64,000 nucleotides of DNA from Burkholderiales bacterium (GCA_016196925.1 JACPWS010000029.1:53016-117015), one strand, 5' to 3'; positions 1-9,077 are shown, counted from the first letter of the stretch. A program made the numbers and translations. The notes: generated by a model from the sequence alone, not told the origin.

Positions 1-2
1 AA

Positions 3-479
3 ATCGCCATCTTGTTTGGCGGCCGCATCGCCGAAGAGATCTTCATGAACCAGATGTCGACCGGCGCTTCGAATGACTTTGAGCGCGCGACCAAACTCGC
101 ACGCGCCATGGTTACCCGCTACGGCATGTCGGAAGCCCTGGGTACCATGGTGTATGAGGATTCCGAACAAGATGCCTACTTTGGCCGCATGGCGTCCAAG
201 ACCGTATCGGAAGCGACTCAGCAAAAAGTCGATGCGGAAATCCGCACTATCCTCGATGCGCAATACGCCTTGTCGCGCCGCCTGCTGGAAGAAAACAGGG
301 ATAAGGTCGAAGTCATGGCTAAAGCCTTGCTCGATTGGGAAACGATTGATGCGGACCAGATTAACGACATCATGGCAGGTATCGATCCGCGCCAGCCTAA
401 GTTGGGGCAAGCGTCGCGCAAATCTTCTTCCGACAATACTTCGGGAGGCGTTTCGCAAAACAGCACTGCGACCGCCTGA
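3..479 (+). CDS. ftsH: ATP-dependent zinc metalloprotease FtsH, C-terminal part (truncated by window start)
   Basis: GGRIAEEIF...STGASNDFERATKLARAMVTRYGMSE is typical of the FtsH peptidase domain; frame open to the window edge. Confidence 0.95.
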   Translation: MAILFGGRIAEEIFMNQMSTGASNDFERATKLARAMVTRYGMSEALGTMVYEDSEQDAYFGRMASKTVSEATQQKVDAEIRTILDAQYALSRRLLEENRDKVEVMAKALLDWETIDADQINDIMAGIDPRQPKLGQASRKSSSDNTSGGVSQNSTATA

Positions 480-512
480 TGATTTTTTTGTGATAAATGT
501 TTAATGTAGATA

Positions 513-547
513 CAAGGGTGGGGAGAAATCCTCACCCTTGCTTTTTA
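513..547 (+). terminator. Rho-independent terminator-like hairpin after ftsH
   Basis: caagggtgggga-gaaa-tcctcacccttg followed by cttttta. Confidence 0.7.
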
Positions 548-1395
548 TTGCCATGATTAATCGATTTCAATGCGGCCGATATAGCTTTCCTGTTCAGGGC
601 GCGCCATTCAAACCCTTGGTAATGGGGATACTGAATATCACGCCGGATTCTTTTTCAGACGGCGGGCAATACCTGTCCCTGGACGGCGCCATTTCACACG
701 CCGAGCAGATGATACGCGCAGGCGTTGATATCATCGATATAGGCGGCGAGTCGAGCCGTCCCGGTTCTGCACCGCTGCCGTTGGAAGAGGAATTGAATCG
801 TGTCATGCCGGTGATCTACGCCTTGCGTGATTGCGGCAAGCCTTTGTCGGTAGATACCTATAAACCCGAAGTCATGCGCGAAGCGATACTCGCAGGCGCA
901 GACATGATTAACGATATCAGCGGCTTCCGGTCGGCAGAGTCGCTTGCTACGGTAGCGCATGCGGATGTCGGTATATGTGTCATGCACATGCAGAATACGC
1001 CGACGGACATGCAGGTTAGTCCTGTTTATGCGGACGTCAATACAGAAGTGATGAGTTTTTTGTGCGAACGTATCGGCGCATTTGTAAGCGCCGGCATTGC
1101 AAAAGAACGGATATGCATAGACCCGGGATTCGGGTTCGGAAAATCTCTGAAACACAATATCGCGATGTTTCAACACATCGCCGAATTTCAGGAAGTAACG
1201 GGCTTGCCGCTGTTGGTAGGTGTGTCGCGCAAAACCATGCTCGGTGAGCTGACCGGCAAAGCGGTGGAGCACAGGATGGCGGGAAGTCTGGCCGCGGCGC
1301 TGGCCGCGGTGCAGCGCGGCGCCCGAATTTTGCGGGTGCACGACGTGGCCGAAACGGTGGATGCAATCAAAGTGTGGCAAGCACTCTCAAATTAA
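538..1395 (+). CDS. folP: Dihydropteroate synthase
   Basis: VMGILNITPDSFSDGG, DIIDIGGESSRPG, DPGFGFGKS motifs; between ftsH and glmM. Confidence 0.95.
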   Translation: MLFIAMINRFQCGRYSFPVQGAPFKPLVMGILNITPDSFSDGGQYLSLDGAISHAEQMIRAGVDIIDIGGESSRPGSAPLPLEEELNRVMPVIYALRDCGKPLSVDTYKPEVMREAILAGADMINDISGFRSAESLATVAHADVGICVMHMQNTPTDMQVSPVYADVNTEVMSFLCERIGAFVSAGIAKERICIDPGFGFGKSLKHNIAMFQHIAEFQEVTGLPLLVGVSRKTMLGELTGKAVEHRMAGSLAAALAAVQRGARILRVHDVAETVDAIKVWQALSN

Positions 1396-1412
1396 TTTAA
1401 GCAGGATTTCTC

Positions 1413-2762
1413 ATGAACAGAAAATATTTTGGCACGGATGGTATACGCGGCAAGGTCGGGATGGCGCCGATCACCCCCGATTTTGTGATGCGCCTTGGCT
1501 ATGCCGCAGGAAAAGTATTGGCGCAGAACGATGGCAGCGGCGGAACGCGCCCTACGGTGCTGATAGGAAAAGATACGCGTATTTCAGGCTATATGCTGGA
1601 AGCCGCACTGGAGGCCGGCTTCGCCGCAGCAGGCGTGGATGTGATGTTGTGCGGACCCATGCCTACGCCGGCGGTGGCATATCTGACCAGGGCTTTGCGA
1701 TTGTCGGCTGGCGTGGTGATTTCTGCATCCCACAATCCTTACGACGACAACGGCATCAAATTTTTTTCCGCCCAAGGAAATAAATTGCCGGACGACGTGG
1801 AACTGGCGATCGAGGCGGAGCTGGAGCGCCCCATGCAATGCGTGAGTTCGGATCATCTGGGCAAGGCGCAGCGTCTGCGCGACGCCAATGGACGCTATAT
1901 AGAATTTTGCAAAAGCACGTTCCCAACGGAGCTCGATCTGCGCGGCTTGAAGATCGTGGTGGATTGCGCCCACGGCGCCGCTTACGCTATTGCGCCCAAT
2001 GTTTTCCATGAGCTGGGCGCGGAAGTCATCGCTATCGGCCATCAGCCGAACGGCTTAAACATCAACGATAAAGCTGGCGCCACGGCACCCGATGCGCTGG
2101 CGATGGCGGTGCGGGCCAACCATGCGGATCTCGGCATCGCATTGGATGGCGATGCGGATCGCCTGCTGATGGTGGACCGCTACGGAAAAATTTACAATGG
2201 CGACCAGTTGTTGTACCTGATGGTGATGGACCGTCTGGCAATCGGTCCGGTGCCGGGCGCGGTCGGTACGCTGATGACGAATATGGCGGTCGAGGTGGCG
2301 TTGAAGAAGCTTGGCATCGGTTTCGTCCGGGCCAAGGTCGGCGATCGCTATGTTCTCGAACAGATGCAGGAGCGCGGCTGGCAATTGGGCGGCGAGGGAT
2401 CGGGGCATTTGCTCTGTCTCGATAAGCACACCACCGGCGACGGCATCGTCTCTGCATTGCAAGTGCTGTCGGCCTTGCGTCGTAGCGAAAAGAGCCTGGA
2501 CCAGTGTTTCGAAAGTCTGACTCTGTTTCCTCAAGTGCTGATCAACGTTAAAGTGGCTCCCGGATTTGACTGGCAAAAAAATGAAAAAACTTTGCTCGAA
2601 ATCGAGCGCGTGGAGAGCGAGCTCGGCAATCGAGGGCGGGTGTTGATACGCGCTTCCGGCACCGAACCCCTGGTGCGGGTGATGGTCGAGGCTGACGACG
2701 GCGATCTGGCCGGCGCATGCGCACGTCGACTGGCCGATTGCATAGTCCCGGCCGCAGCCTGA
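1413..2762 (+). CDS. glmM: Phosphoglucosamine mutase
   Basis: [47 protein letters not shown]. Confidence 0.97.
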   Translation: MNRKYFGTDGIRGKVGMAPITPDFVMRLGYAAGKVLAQNDGSGGTRPTVLIGKDTRISGYMLEAALEAGFAAAGVDVMLCGPMPTPAVAYLTRALRLSAGVVISASHNPYDDNGIKFFSAQGNKLPDDVELAIEAELERPMQCVSSDHLGKAQRLRDANGRYIEFCKSTFPTELDLRGLKIVVDCAHGAAYAIAPNVFHELGAEVIAIGHQPNGLNINDKAGATAPDALAMAVRANHADLGIALDGDADRLLMVDRYGKIYNGDQLLYLMVMDRLAIGPVPGAVGTLMTNMAVEVALKKLGIGFVRAKVGDRYVLEQMQERGWQLGGEGSGHLLCLDKHTTGDGIVSALQVLSALRRSEKSLDQCFESLTLFPQVLINVKVAPGFDWQKNEKTLLEIERVESELGNRGRVLIRASGTEPLVRVMVEADDGDLAGACARRLADCIVPAAA

Positions 2763-2874
2763 TATTTTTCGCGCGGCAGGCTCATCATTCTTGAATCTGC
2801 CGTAGATACCATGTACTATTCAGCCTTCAGTTTTTCGGCCCACTCTCAATACTGAGGCAAAGTCGTTCTACAAG

Positions 2875-2951
2875 CTGTCCATAGCTCAGTTGGATAGAGC
2901 ACGAGCCTTCTAAGCTCGGGGTCGCAGGTTCGATTCCTGCTGGACAGGCCA
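2875..2951 (+). tRNA. tRNA-Arg (anticodon TCT), CCA encoded
   Basis: 7-bp acceptor CTGTCCA/TGGACAG, anticodon stem CGAGC/GCTCG with loop CTTCTAA, T-arm GCAGG-TTCGATT-CCTGC, discriminator G then CCA. Confidence 0.95.
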
Positions 2952-2952
2952 A
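2907..2952 (+). repeat. attL: 3' part of the tRNA gene
   Basis: cttctaagctcggggtcgcaggttcgattcctgctggacaggccaa, identical to 8797-8842. Confidence 0.92.
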
Positions 2953-3282
2953 TAAAATCAAACACTTAGCCTAGATAATGAGTCTGGGCTTTTTGCTTTT
3001 TATGGTTCATGTAGGGGCTATGTAGGATTTGCGGATGGCTTTAATCAAGTTAATCAAATTGGAAAACTCCCGACCGCCGGGGCTCTGCGTCCCCTCATGG
3101 CTCAAAACAGCTCAGGGCCCCCGTTTTTGCTGAGATTGATTTCAAACCAATTCAGCCCTCGCGCGCGTTACTTGTAACCTTGAAGGCAAACGGACGGCAA
3201 ACTCCACGCTACTCAAAAGAAAGAGCCAGCGGGTCAGGCTGGCTTGTTTGTCGTAATCGGTCACGCCATGTCACATCACTCG

Positions 3283-3747
3283 TCAAATAAGCGATGCCTG
3301 CGCTGGTGGTGCGGGGTTATCTGTATCGTCTTTGTCGGCGGGCGTTTCAAAACACCCCATGAAAGCGTTTTCTGCGCCGGTCGATTCCGTATCAATCAAT
3401 TCGGCGCAAAATTCATCGGCAATGTCGGCGGTCGCTCTCGCATAGGTCTGTTCATAGGATAGGTCGGCATGCTTAAAGTCTGAATAGGTAACCAGCCAAT
3501 CCGCCAGATGGTTGATGCGCTCATGCAGGACAAGCAGGCGGCGGGTCAGCATGGCGATGGTCTTTTGTGGCGGCGGGTCGCTTGCTGGCAGTAATCCGAA
3601 TTGCTCGGCCAGATAGCGCAGGTGCAGCGGATGAATCGCTACGCTATGGGCTTCACCGCAATCATTTTGCTCCAGCAGGATTAACCCTTGTCCTATACCG
3701 TCGGCTATCAGTTCAAATTTCAGGTCTGGCAAACTGTCTTTCATCAT
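3283..3747 (-). CDS. Hypothetical protein (element cargo)
   Basis: 154-aa ORF in line with the other minus-strand element genes. Confidence 0.55.
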   Translation of the reverse strand: MMKDSLPDLKFELIADGIGQGLILLEQNDCGEAHSVAIHPLHLRYLAEQFGLLPASDPPPQKTIAMLTRRLLVLHERINHLADWLVTYSDFKHADLSYEQTYARATADIADEFCAELIDTESTGAENAFMGCFETPADKDDTDNPAPPAQASLI

Positions 3748-3756
3748 GTTCGTCCT

Positions 3757-4800
3757 TTAATGTAATTGCAATGCAGCCTTGACCATAGCGGCTACCGCCT
3801 GCTTGGCGGATGTTCTGGCCGGTGGCTTAATAAACTCGCCAGTCGTTTCATTCCAATAGCTGGCAGCGTTATCCGTGTCGTGCTGGCGGGAATATTTCGT
3901 TGCGATTTCCTCGGTTTGCTGGGGAATTTCCGTTGAAATGACAGGCGGGGAAATACCGAACCCTACAGAGCATAGGGTTTGCTCTTTTTTCGGTTTGGTC
4001 GCAGCGGCAAACCCTATAGGCTTCTTGTGTACAAACCCTATAGGCTTTTCCGGCTTGGTCGGCCTGGTCATAATCCCGGCAAAGGTTTCTCTTACCTTTT
4101 GCTTAGGCATTGCCAAACCCAGCGCCAGCAATAACGGCTCCGGGTTATTCAGATGCGCCTCCACCAGAACACGATTAATTTTGCTTTGCAGCCCGCTATT
4201 CGCGTCCAATGTGTTGAACGCAAGTTCTATCGCTTGCCGCCGTAGCGCGGCGCTCGCGCGCTTGTGCGGCGCTTGCCGGGTCAATCCGTATCGTGTTCCC
4301 ACTTGTTCGTGAAAATCGTCCTGCATAGCTTTTAGCTTGGCCTTGCCGCCCACAAGGTCGCTGCCCAGCATGCGGCCATCGACCAAGGGCAAGAGCAGCA
4401 CATGGCAGTGCGGTGCGGCTTCGTCGTGGTGAATGACGGCGCTGATTATCGGAATGCTGAAATAGCGTTCCGCCCACTGCACAGCATCGGTAAAAAACGG
4501 TTCGGTCGCAATCGTGGTTTCCGGCGGCAAGCTGAAGATGATTTCCAGGGCGCGCACTGCGTCTTTGCGTAAAAACTTGACGCCTGCATTATCCATCAAT
4601 GCCTGCGCCGTTTTCGCCACGTCAGCTGCCGTAGCTGAACCGCGTAGCGCGACATTTAAGCCGACACGTTGCGGGTCAATATGGCTGTCTGCGCTGACGC
4701 CGATTTCGGCGGCGATTTCGCGCAAGTTGTGCTTGGCGGCGGCCTGAATGATTTCCTTCCCGGTCAGCTTTTTGATTCTCAAGAAATGGGTGTGCGTCAT
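3757..4800 (-). CDS. MobV/Pre-type relaxase (mobilization protein)
   Basis: HHDEAAPHCHVLLLP matches the MobV HxDExxPHxH motif; likely start MTHTHFLRIKKL. Confidence 0.8.
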   Translation of the reverse strand: MTHTHFLRIKKLTGKEIIQAAAKHNLREIAAEIGVSADSHIDPQRVGLNVALRGSATAADVAKTAQALMDNAGVKFLRKDAVRALEIIFSLPPETTIATEPFFTDAVQWAERYFSIPIISAVIHHDEAAPHCHVLLLPLVDGRMLGSDLVGGKAKLKAMQDDFHEQVGTRYGLTRQAPHKRASAALRRQAIELAFNTLDANSGLQSKINRVLVEAHLNNPEPLLLALGLAMPKQKVRETFAGIMTRPTKPEKPIGFVHKKPIGFAAATKPKKEQTLCSVGFGISPPVISTEIPQQTEEIATKYSRQHDTDNAASYWNETTGEFIKPPARTSAKQAVAAMVKAALQLH

Positions 4801-4900
4801 GCCAGCCACTCCCATGCCAGCATCAGGAACATGAAAGCCGCGACGGCGCAATCAGGCGATATCAGGACAACGGCACTGATTAATTTCATCTTTAGGCGCT

Positions 4901-5251
4901 TCATTTTGCACCGCCTTTGCGTTGCCATATCTTGATTTTGCGGCGGTCATCTTCCGTCAGTGAATACGCGCCATATTTGATAGGGCGTCCATCGCGGTCG
5001 ATTGCGGGCGTGTTTACGCATGGTATGTGCAAGCCCCGTCGGCGCAATTCCGCTATCAACTCAGGGCCATTGGATGCGCCTGCAATACGGTCAATTTCTT
5101 CGCGCTTTCTTGTCCGAATCAGCAACGCATGAATGACACGCAAATGACGCGGGTTGTCTGTGCCGGTGAATTTGCAAGTCGCTTTCGCTGTAAAATCCTC
5201 GGTGTCGCCAAGGCTCAATTCTGCTATCAAGGGGAGTTGGGCCTTTTTCAT
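4901..5251 (-). CDS. Small winged-helix/HTH-like protein
   Basis: LIRTRKREEIDRIAGASNGPELIAELRRRGLHIPC resembles phage/island winged-helix proteins. Confidence 0.6.
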   Translation of the reverse strand: MKKAQLPLIAELSLGDTEDFTAKATCKFTGTDNPRHLRVIHALLIRTRKREEIDRIAGASNGPELIAELRRRGLHIPCVNTPAIDRDGRPIKYGAYSLTEDDRRKIKIWQRKGGAK

Positions 5252-5553
5252 TATTTGCCCCCGTTCAGCAAACGCTTAATGTCAGACACGGCCCATGCCA
5301 GGCGGCCATTGATGCGAACAGGCCGAATTGGCCCGTTTTCTAAGCATGCCCAGGCTCTTAGCGTTTGCCCTTTGCGGGTCAAGTGAAATGCAGCGCAGGC
5401 CGTTTCTACATGGCTGCGCGTTTCATGGTCAATCGAAGGGAAGTGCGGCAGTTGTTTGATTGCGACCGCAGTATGGACTGCTTGCTGTACTTGGCTATTT
5501 GTGATGCTTGACATTCGGAACACCTCTTTCTTGTTGAGAGGGTTCCCATTCAA
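5251..5553 (-). CDS. AlpA/excisionase-like DNA-binding protein
   Basis: C-terminal GPIRPVRINGRLAWAVSDIKRLLNGGK resembles AlpA/Xis-type HTH; start/stop adjoins the next gene. Confidence 0.55.
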   Translation of the reverse strand: MNGNPLNKKEVFRMSSITNSQVQQAVHTAVAIKQLPHFPSIDHETRSHVETACAAFHLTRKGQTLRAWACLENGPIRPVRINGRLAWAVSDIKRLLNGGK

Positions 5554-5598
5554 TACCGCATGATTGATACTGCCGATAGATGCGCGGCTTAGCGAGAC

Positions 5599-6441
5599 TT
5601 AGCGAGACTTAGCGCGCTTCATTCTGGCGGCTAAATTTCTCTTTCTAAAGAATTTCACTACGTCGTCGCTTTGATATTTGATTTCTTTGTCGACTACCCC
5701 TAAAAGGCATCCAGTTTGATTTATCGCCAATTTCACCAACTCATTCCATACGCTAGTCGGGTCGTTTTTTTCAAGGGCGTTTTTCGTGGCGCTTTTGATT
5801 TCGGCGTCCAGTGGTTGAGAGCGGCCATTGATTTTATATTTGGTCGACGTTCCCCCTACGTCAGGGTGGCGTTCAGTGATGGCGCCTGCTCCCATTTCGC
5901 TATCTCGCGATTGCAATAGCTCGGCAGTCTTGCCTTTATCCTCATTGGCGGGCCGAAGGTTCTTGCCCTCTCGCTCGAAACGTTCAATTTCTTCGCGCAG
6001 GAAAACAGCATGTTCTTTAATCCATAGATGGTCATATCCTGGTTCTGGAATGGCATACCACTCGTCATACTCTCCCCATTCGGTAAAGCCTTGGTCTATG
6101 CCCGCATCATATTTACCCGCTGTTCCATGCTCATGTACATCTCGTTTCGGGTCTCGTTTTTTTGAAAATGATTTAAAGCGGACTTTCTTGCCGCCTTCTG
6201 GGATGCCATTCTGAAGGTAATAAAAACCCTTGCAGAAGGGCTTGGAGGTGCAGTAATAAGGGACGCCACCTAAACCACGTTCGCCATCTTCAAACCAATA
6301 GACCGGGTCGAATTCGCCGCATAATTCAACGGATGGGCGAAGCCTCTCCGTCCAAATGAGATGCTGCAAATCGTCTTCTCGGTAGCTCCACTCTTCCATT
6401 AACTCGCTGAATGTTAGATGTGCTTTTTCCGGTAATTTCAC
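5599..6441 (-). CDS. Hypothetical protein (element cargo)
   Basis: 280-aa ORF, coherent with neighbours; no family recognised. Confidence 0.6.
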   Translation of the reverse strand: MKLPEKAHLTFSELMEEWSYREDDLQHLIWTERLRPSVELCGEFDPVYWFEDGERGLGGVPYYCTSKPFCKGFYYLQNGIPEGGKKVRFKSFSKKRDPKRDVHEHGTAGKYDAGIDQGFTEWGEYDEWYAIPEPGYDHLWIKEHAVFLREEIERFEREGKNLRPANEDKGKTAELLQSRDSEMGAGAITERHPDVGGTSTKYKINGRSQPLDAEIKSATKNALEKNDPTSVWNELVKLAINQTGCLLGVVDKEIKYQSDDVVKFFRKRNLAARMKRAKSR

Positions 6442-6475
6442 GCTGTATTCTCTCAGGAGCCTTCAAAAAAACGCG

Positions 6476-6533
6476 GCGCCAGCCTGGACGGTGAAGGTGT
6501 CCGGCTTTTCGTCCGCTAAAACTAGGCTGGCGC
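6476..6533. repeat. Inverted repeat within the element (gcgccagcct ... aggctggcgc)
   Basis: 10-bp perfect arms around 38 nt with smaller nested complementarities. Confidence 0.6.
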
Positions 6534-6622
6534 GCTAACTCGTTTATCTTGCTGGCCGTGGTCTTGCTCGTGGCCAGGCTGTCTTGGTCGCGCGCTATCG
6601 CGTGGCGAAATTGCTTCTTGCG

Positions 6623-6940
6623 TCAAGCAGCAACAGCCCTATGCACTCCCAATTTCAAACCAGCCGCGCCCAGCACGGCCAGCAATGTTTTGATCGTGGG
6701 ATTGCCGCTTGGGGATAGGGCGCGGTACAGGCTCTCGCGCGGCATGCCTGCGCGTTCGGCCACGGCGGCCATGCCCTGCGCTTCGGCGACGTGGCGCAAG
6801 GCAGCTAACAGGGCTTCACGGCCGCCGGTCTGGTCGGCTTCTTCCAATGCGGCGGCAAGGTATTCATCCGCAAAGGAGGGGTCTTCGCGCAGCAGTTCTA
6901 TCACCGCTTCGTCATGCGGTCTGGATGTGGGTTTGTTCAT
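6623..6940 (-). CDS. HigA-type antitoxin (XRE-like)
   Basis: YRALSPSGNPTIKTLLAVLGAAGLKL is typical of the antidote family; 4-bp overlap with toxin ORF. Confidence 0.85.
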   Translation of the reverse strand: MNKPTSRPHDEAVIELLREDPSFADEYLAAALEEADQTGGREALLAALRHVAEAQGMAAVAERAGMPRESLYRALSPSGNPTIKTLLAVLGAAGLKLGVHRAVAA

Positions 6941-7263
6941 GGTGCATTCCTCCTATTCCAATCTTTCAAATACGCCACGGCGGTATCAATATCGGCTTGC
7001 TGCTTGCGTTTGTCGCCGCCTATCAGCAGCAACACCAGTTTTCCGCCGGTTCGGGTGTAATACACGCGGTAGCCGGGGCCGTGGTCTATACGCAGCTCCC
7101 ACACGCCTTCGGTAAGTGGTTTGCAGTCGCCAAAATTACCGGCGGCCATGCGCTGCACTCTCACCAATACCCGCGCTCGCGCCTGGCGGTCGGCCAGGTC
7201 TGCCAGCCATTCTTTAAAGGGGTCGCGTCCGTCTTCAGTCAGGTAATCCGATATTTGATACAT
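6937..7263 (-). CDS. RelE/ParE-superfamily toxin (HigB-like)
   Basis: KPLTEGVWELRIDHGPGYRVYYTRTGGKLVLLLIGGDKRKQQADIDTA. Confidence 0.88.
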   Translation of the reverse strand: MYQISDYLTEDGRDPFKEWLADLADRQARARVLVRVQRMAAGNFGDCKPLTEGVWELRIDHGPGYRVYYTRTGGKLVLLLIGGDKRKQQADIDTAVAYLKDWNRRNAP

Positions 7264-7309
7264 GGCTTTTTGTGAATTATACGTTACAAATTGAATTGTT
7301 CAAGGTGGA

Positions 7310-8632
7310 TTACTTGACTGCCCGCAAACCTGCTGGCACTGGCATAAAGTCGATTTTCGCTTGCTCCAATATCCAGGCTTCCAGTTTGGTATGCCACATG
7401 CGCAGCAGGTCGAGCGGGCGCTGGCGGTAGTGTTTTTCAGCAGTCGCGCTGGGTTTGTGTCCCATGATTTGAGCTGAGATGCCTACCGGGCATTCTGTCC
7501 ATTCGCACAGCGTGCCAAAAGACCGGCGCAGGCCATGCAATGACACGTGAGGCAGGCCAGCGACGTTTAACGCTTTGGTATGTGCAATGCGTGGTTCCGT
7601 CAACTTGCCATCGGCGGCGGTAGGGCTGGAGAATACCCAGCCGTTACGACGTGGGAGGGCCGCCAGTAGCTGCGAGACATAAGGCGTGAGCGGTATTGTT
7701 CGTTCGCCTTCTACCTTGTCGCGTATGCTCATGCTGTTCCATTGAAAATCGACGTCCTCCCAGCGCAAGCCGCTTAATTCACGGCGGCGCGCGCCGGTAA
7801 TCAGCAAGGCTTGCAGGTAGGCGCTGATAACGGGGTTGGCGATAGTCCGCACTGCTGCAAACCACATTTGCAATTGTTCGCGCTGTAGAACGTCCTCTTT
7901 TCTATTGTTTTTCGGAATAACCCGCTTCACGTCGCTGGCCTTGCAGGCGTCGGTCGATACGATGCCTTTGTAGGCGGGGATAGTCGCCGCCCAGCCCATG
8001 AACGCCCTTAAGAGTCGGAAGCTTTGCGCCGCATTGGTGGGGCGCATTTTGGCTTCCTTCTTCAGCCACGCGGCGATAGTGGCGCTGGTTAAATCGGCTA
8101 ATCGCATCGGCATCAATGCAGCCAGCGGGGCCGCTACCGTCAAGCCCTGGCCGCGCTTTCGATTCTCGCCGCCGGCTGCGGCAAGCTTGATGTGGTTTTG
8201 GTAGTGGCCATCGCCCCATTCAGGGCGCATGTTCGTCAGGTATTCAGGCCACACCATGCCCAGGGTTACCGATTCGCGCATCAGCTGGGTTTGCCGGGCG
8301 GCGGCTTCTGCTTCCTTGGCGGCGCGGGCGGCTTGAGCGGCGGCCAGGGCATCCGCCTTTACCTGGCGCGGGTCGGTGCCCTTATCAGTTTGCGCTTTGT
8401 AACCGATGGCAATTTTTTGTGCGGCTGCAATCGTATAGGTGGAAATATCGCCTATCGTCAGGCGTATGGTTTTTCCGTTCAGGCTGGTTTCAAAGATGTA
8501 GGACTTGGCTCCGGTTGCGGTTACACGCAAACCCAGGCCGGATGTTTTGCCGTCCCAAAAAATACTCTGTTTTTTTCCTTCTGCACATTTGAACCCGGCC
8601 ACTCTTTCGGCGGTGAAATTTTCCCATTTCAT
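7310..8632 (-). CDS. Tyrosine-type site-specific integrase, P4-like with N-terminal DUF4102-like domain
   Basis: ALLITGARRRELSGLRWEDVDF, HGLRRSFGT, MGHKPSATAEKHYRQ; start MKWENFTAERV. Confidence 0.95.
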   Translation of the reverse strand: MKWENFTAERVAGFKCAEGKKQSIFWDGKTSGLGLRVTATGAKSYIFETSLNGKTIRLTIGDISTYTIAAAQKIAIGYKAQTDKGTDPRQVKADALAAAQAARAAKEAEAAARQTQLMRESVTLGMVWPEYLTNMRPEWGDGHYQNHIKLAAAGGENRKRGQGLTVAAPLAALMPMRLADLTSATIAAWLKKEAKMRPTNAAQSFRLLRAFMGWAATIPAYKGIVSTDACKASDVKRVIPKNNRKEDVLQREQLQMWFAAVRTIANPVISAYLQALLITGARRRELSGLRWEDVDFQWNSMSIRDKVEGERTIPLTPYVSQLLAALPRRNGWVFSSPTAADGKLTEPRIAHTKALNVAGLPHVSLHGLRRSFGTLCEWTECPVGISAQIMGHKPSATAEKHYRQRPLDLLRMWHTKLEAWILEQAKIDFMPVPAGLRAVK

Positions 8633-8796
8633 TGTGATACCCTTCCGTGTAGGGGCTGTGTAGGAAAATAAATTATATCCCAATCAATTTTAATCAACAC
8701 GGATGGAATGGTGAAAACTGCTAAGTCTTTGTTTTTTATGGAATTTAGTGTTTTTGTGAGCGTTAATCAACGGCAATAAATGGTGTTTTTCTGACA

Positions 8797-8842
8797 CTTC
8801 TAAGCTCGGGGTCGCAGGTTCGATTCCTGCTGGACAGGCCAA
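8797..8842 (+). repeat. attR: duplicated tRNA-Arg 3' fragment
   Basis: 46-bp identity to 2907-2952; no upstream tRNA half. Confidence 0.92.
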
Positions 8843-8851
8843 ACACATCGG

Positions 8852-8879
8852 GCCCGGTTAAACGACCGGGCTATTTGCT
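8852..8879 (+). terminator. Hairpin downstream of attR, presumably the original tRNA terminator
   Basis: gcccggttaaacgaccgggc followed by tatttgcttt. Confidence 0.5.
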
Positions 8880-9077
8880 TTCTGGTGCTGTTGCAACTGC
8901 CGCGCAAGCCGATTTAGAAGTGGCTGGTAGATATGGGCGAAAAACAGAGCGCATCTCAGACTCATCGCTCGGGCGAATTCGATACTCTCGAAGAAAACTA
9001 CAGCGTATCCATAGAATATTTGGAGTGCGCCAAAGAAATTAAATCATTCAAAGTAGTGAATAATTTCCAGCCTTGCG

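Larger units (their letters stand above)
2907..8842. mobile_element. Integrative, probably mobilizable, element in the 3' end of tRNA-Arg(TCT)
   Basis: 46-bp perfect direct repeat at 2907-2952 and 8797-8842 (tRNA 3' half); integrase, relaxase, HTH-type proteins and TA pair between. Confidence 0.9.

Noticed and set aside
8797-8842. Second tRNA-Arg gene
   Set aside because: Only the 3' 46 bp is present; upstream sequence does not form acceptor or D arms. It is the att duplicate.
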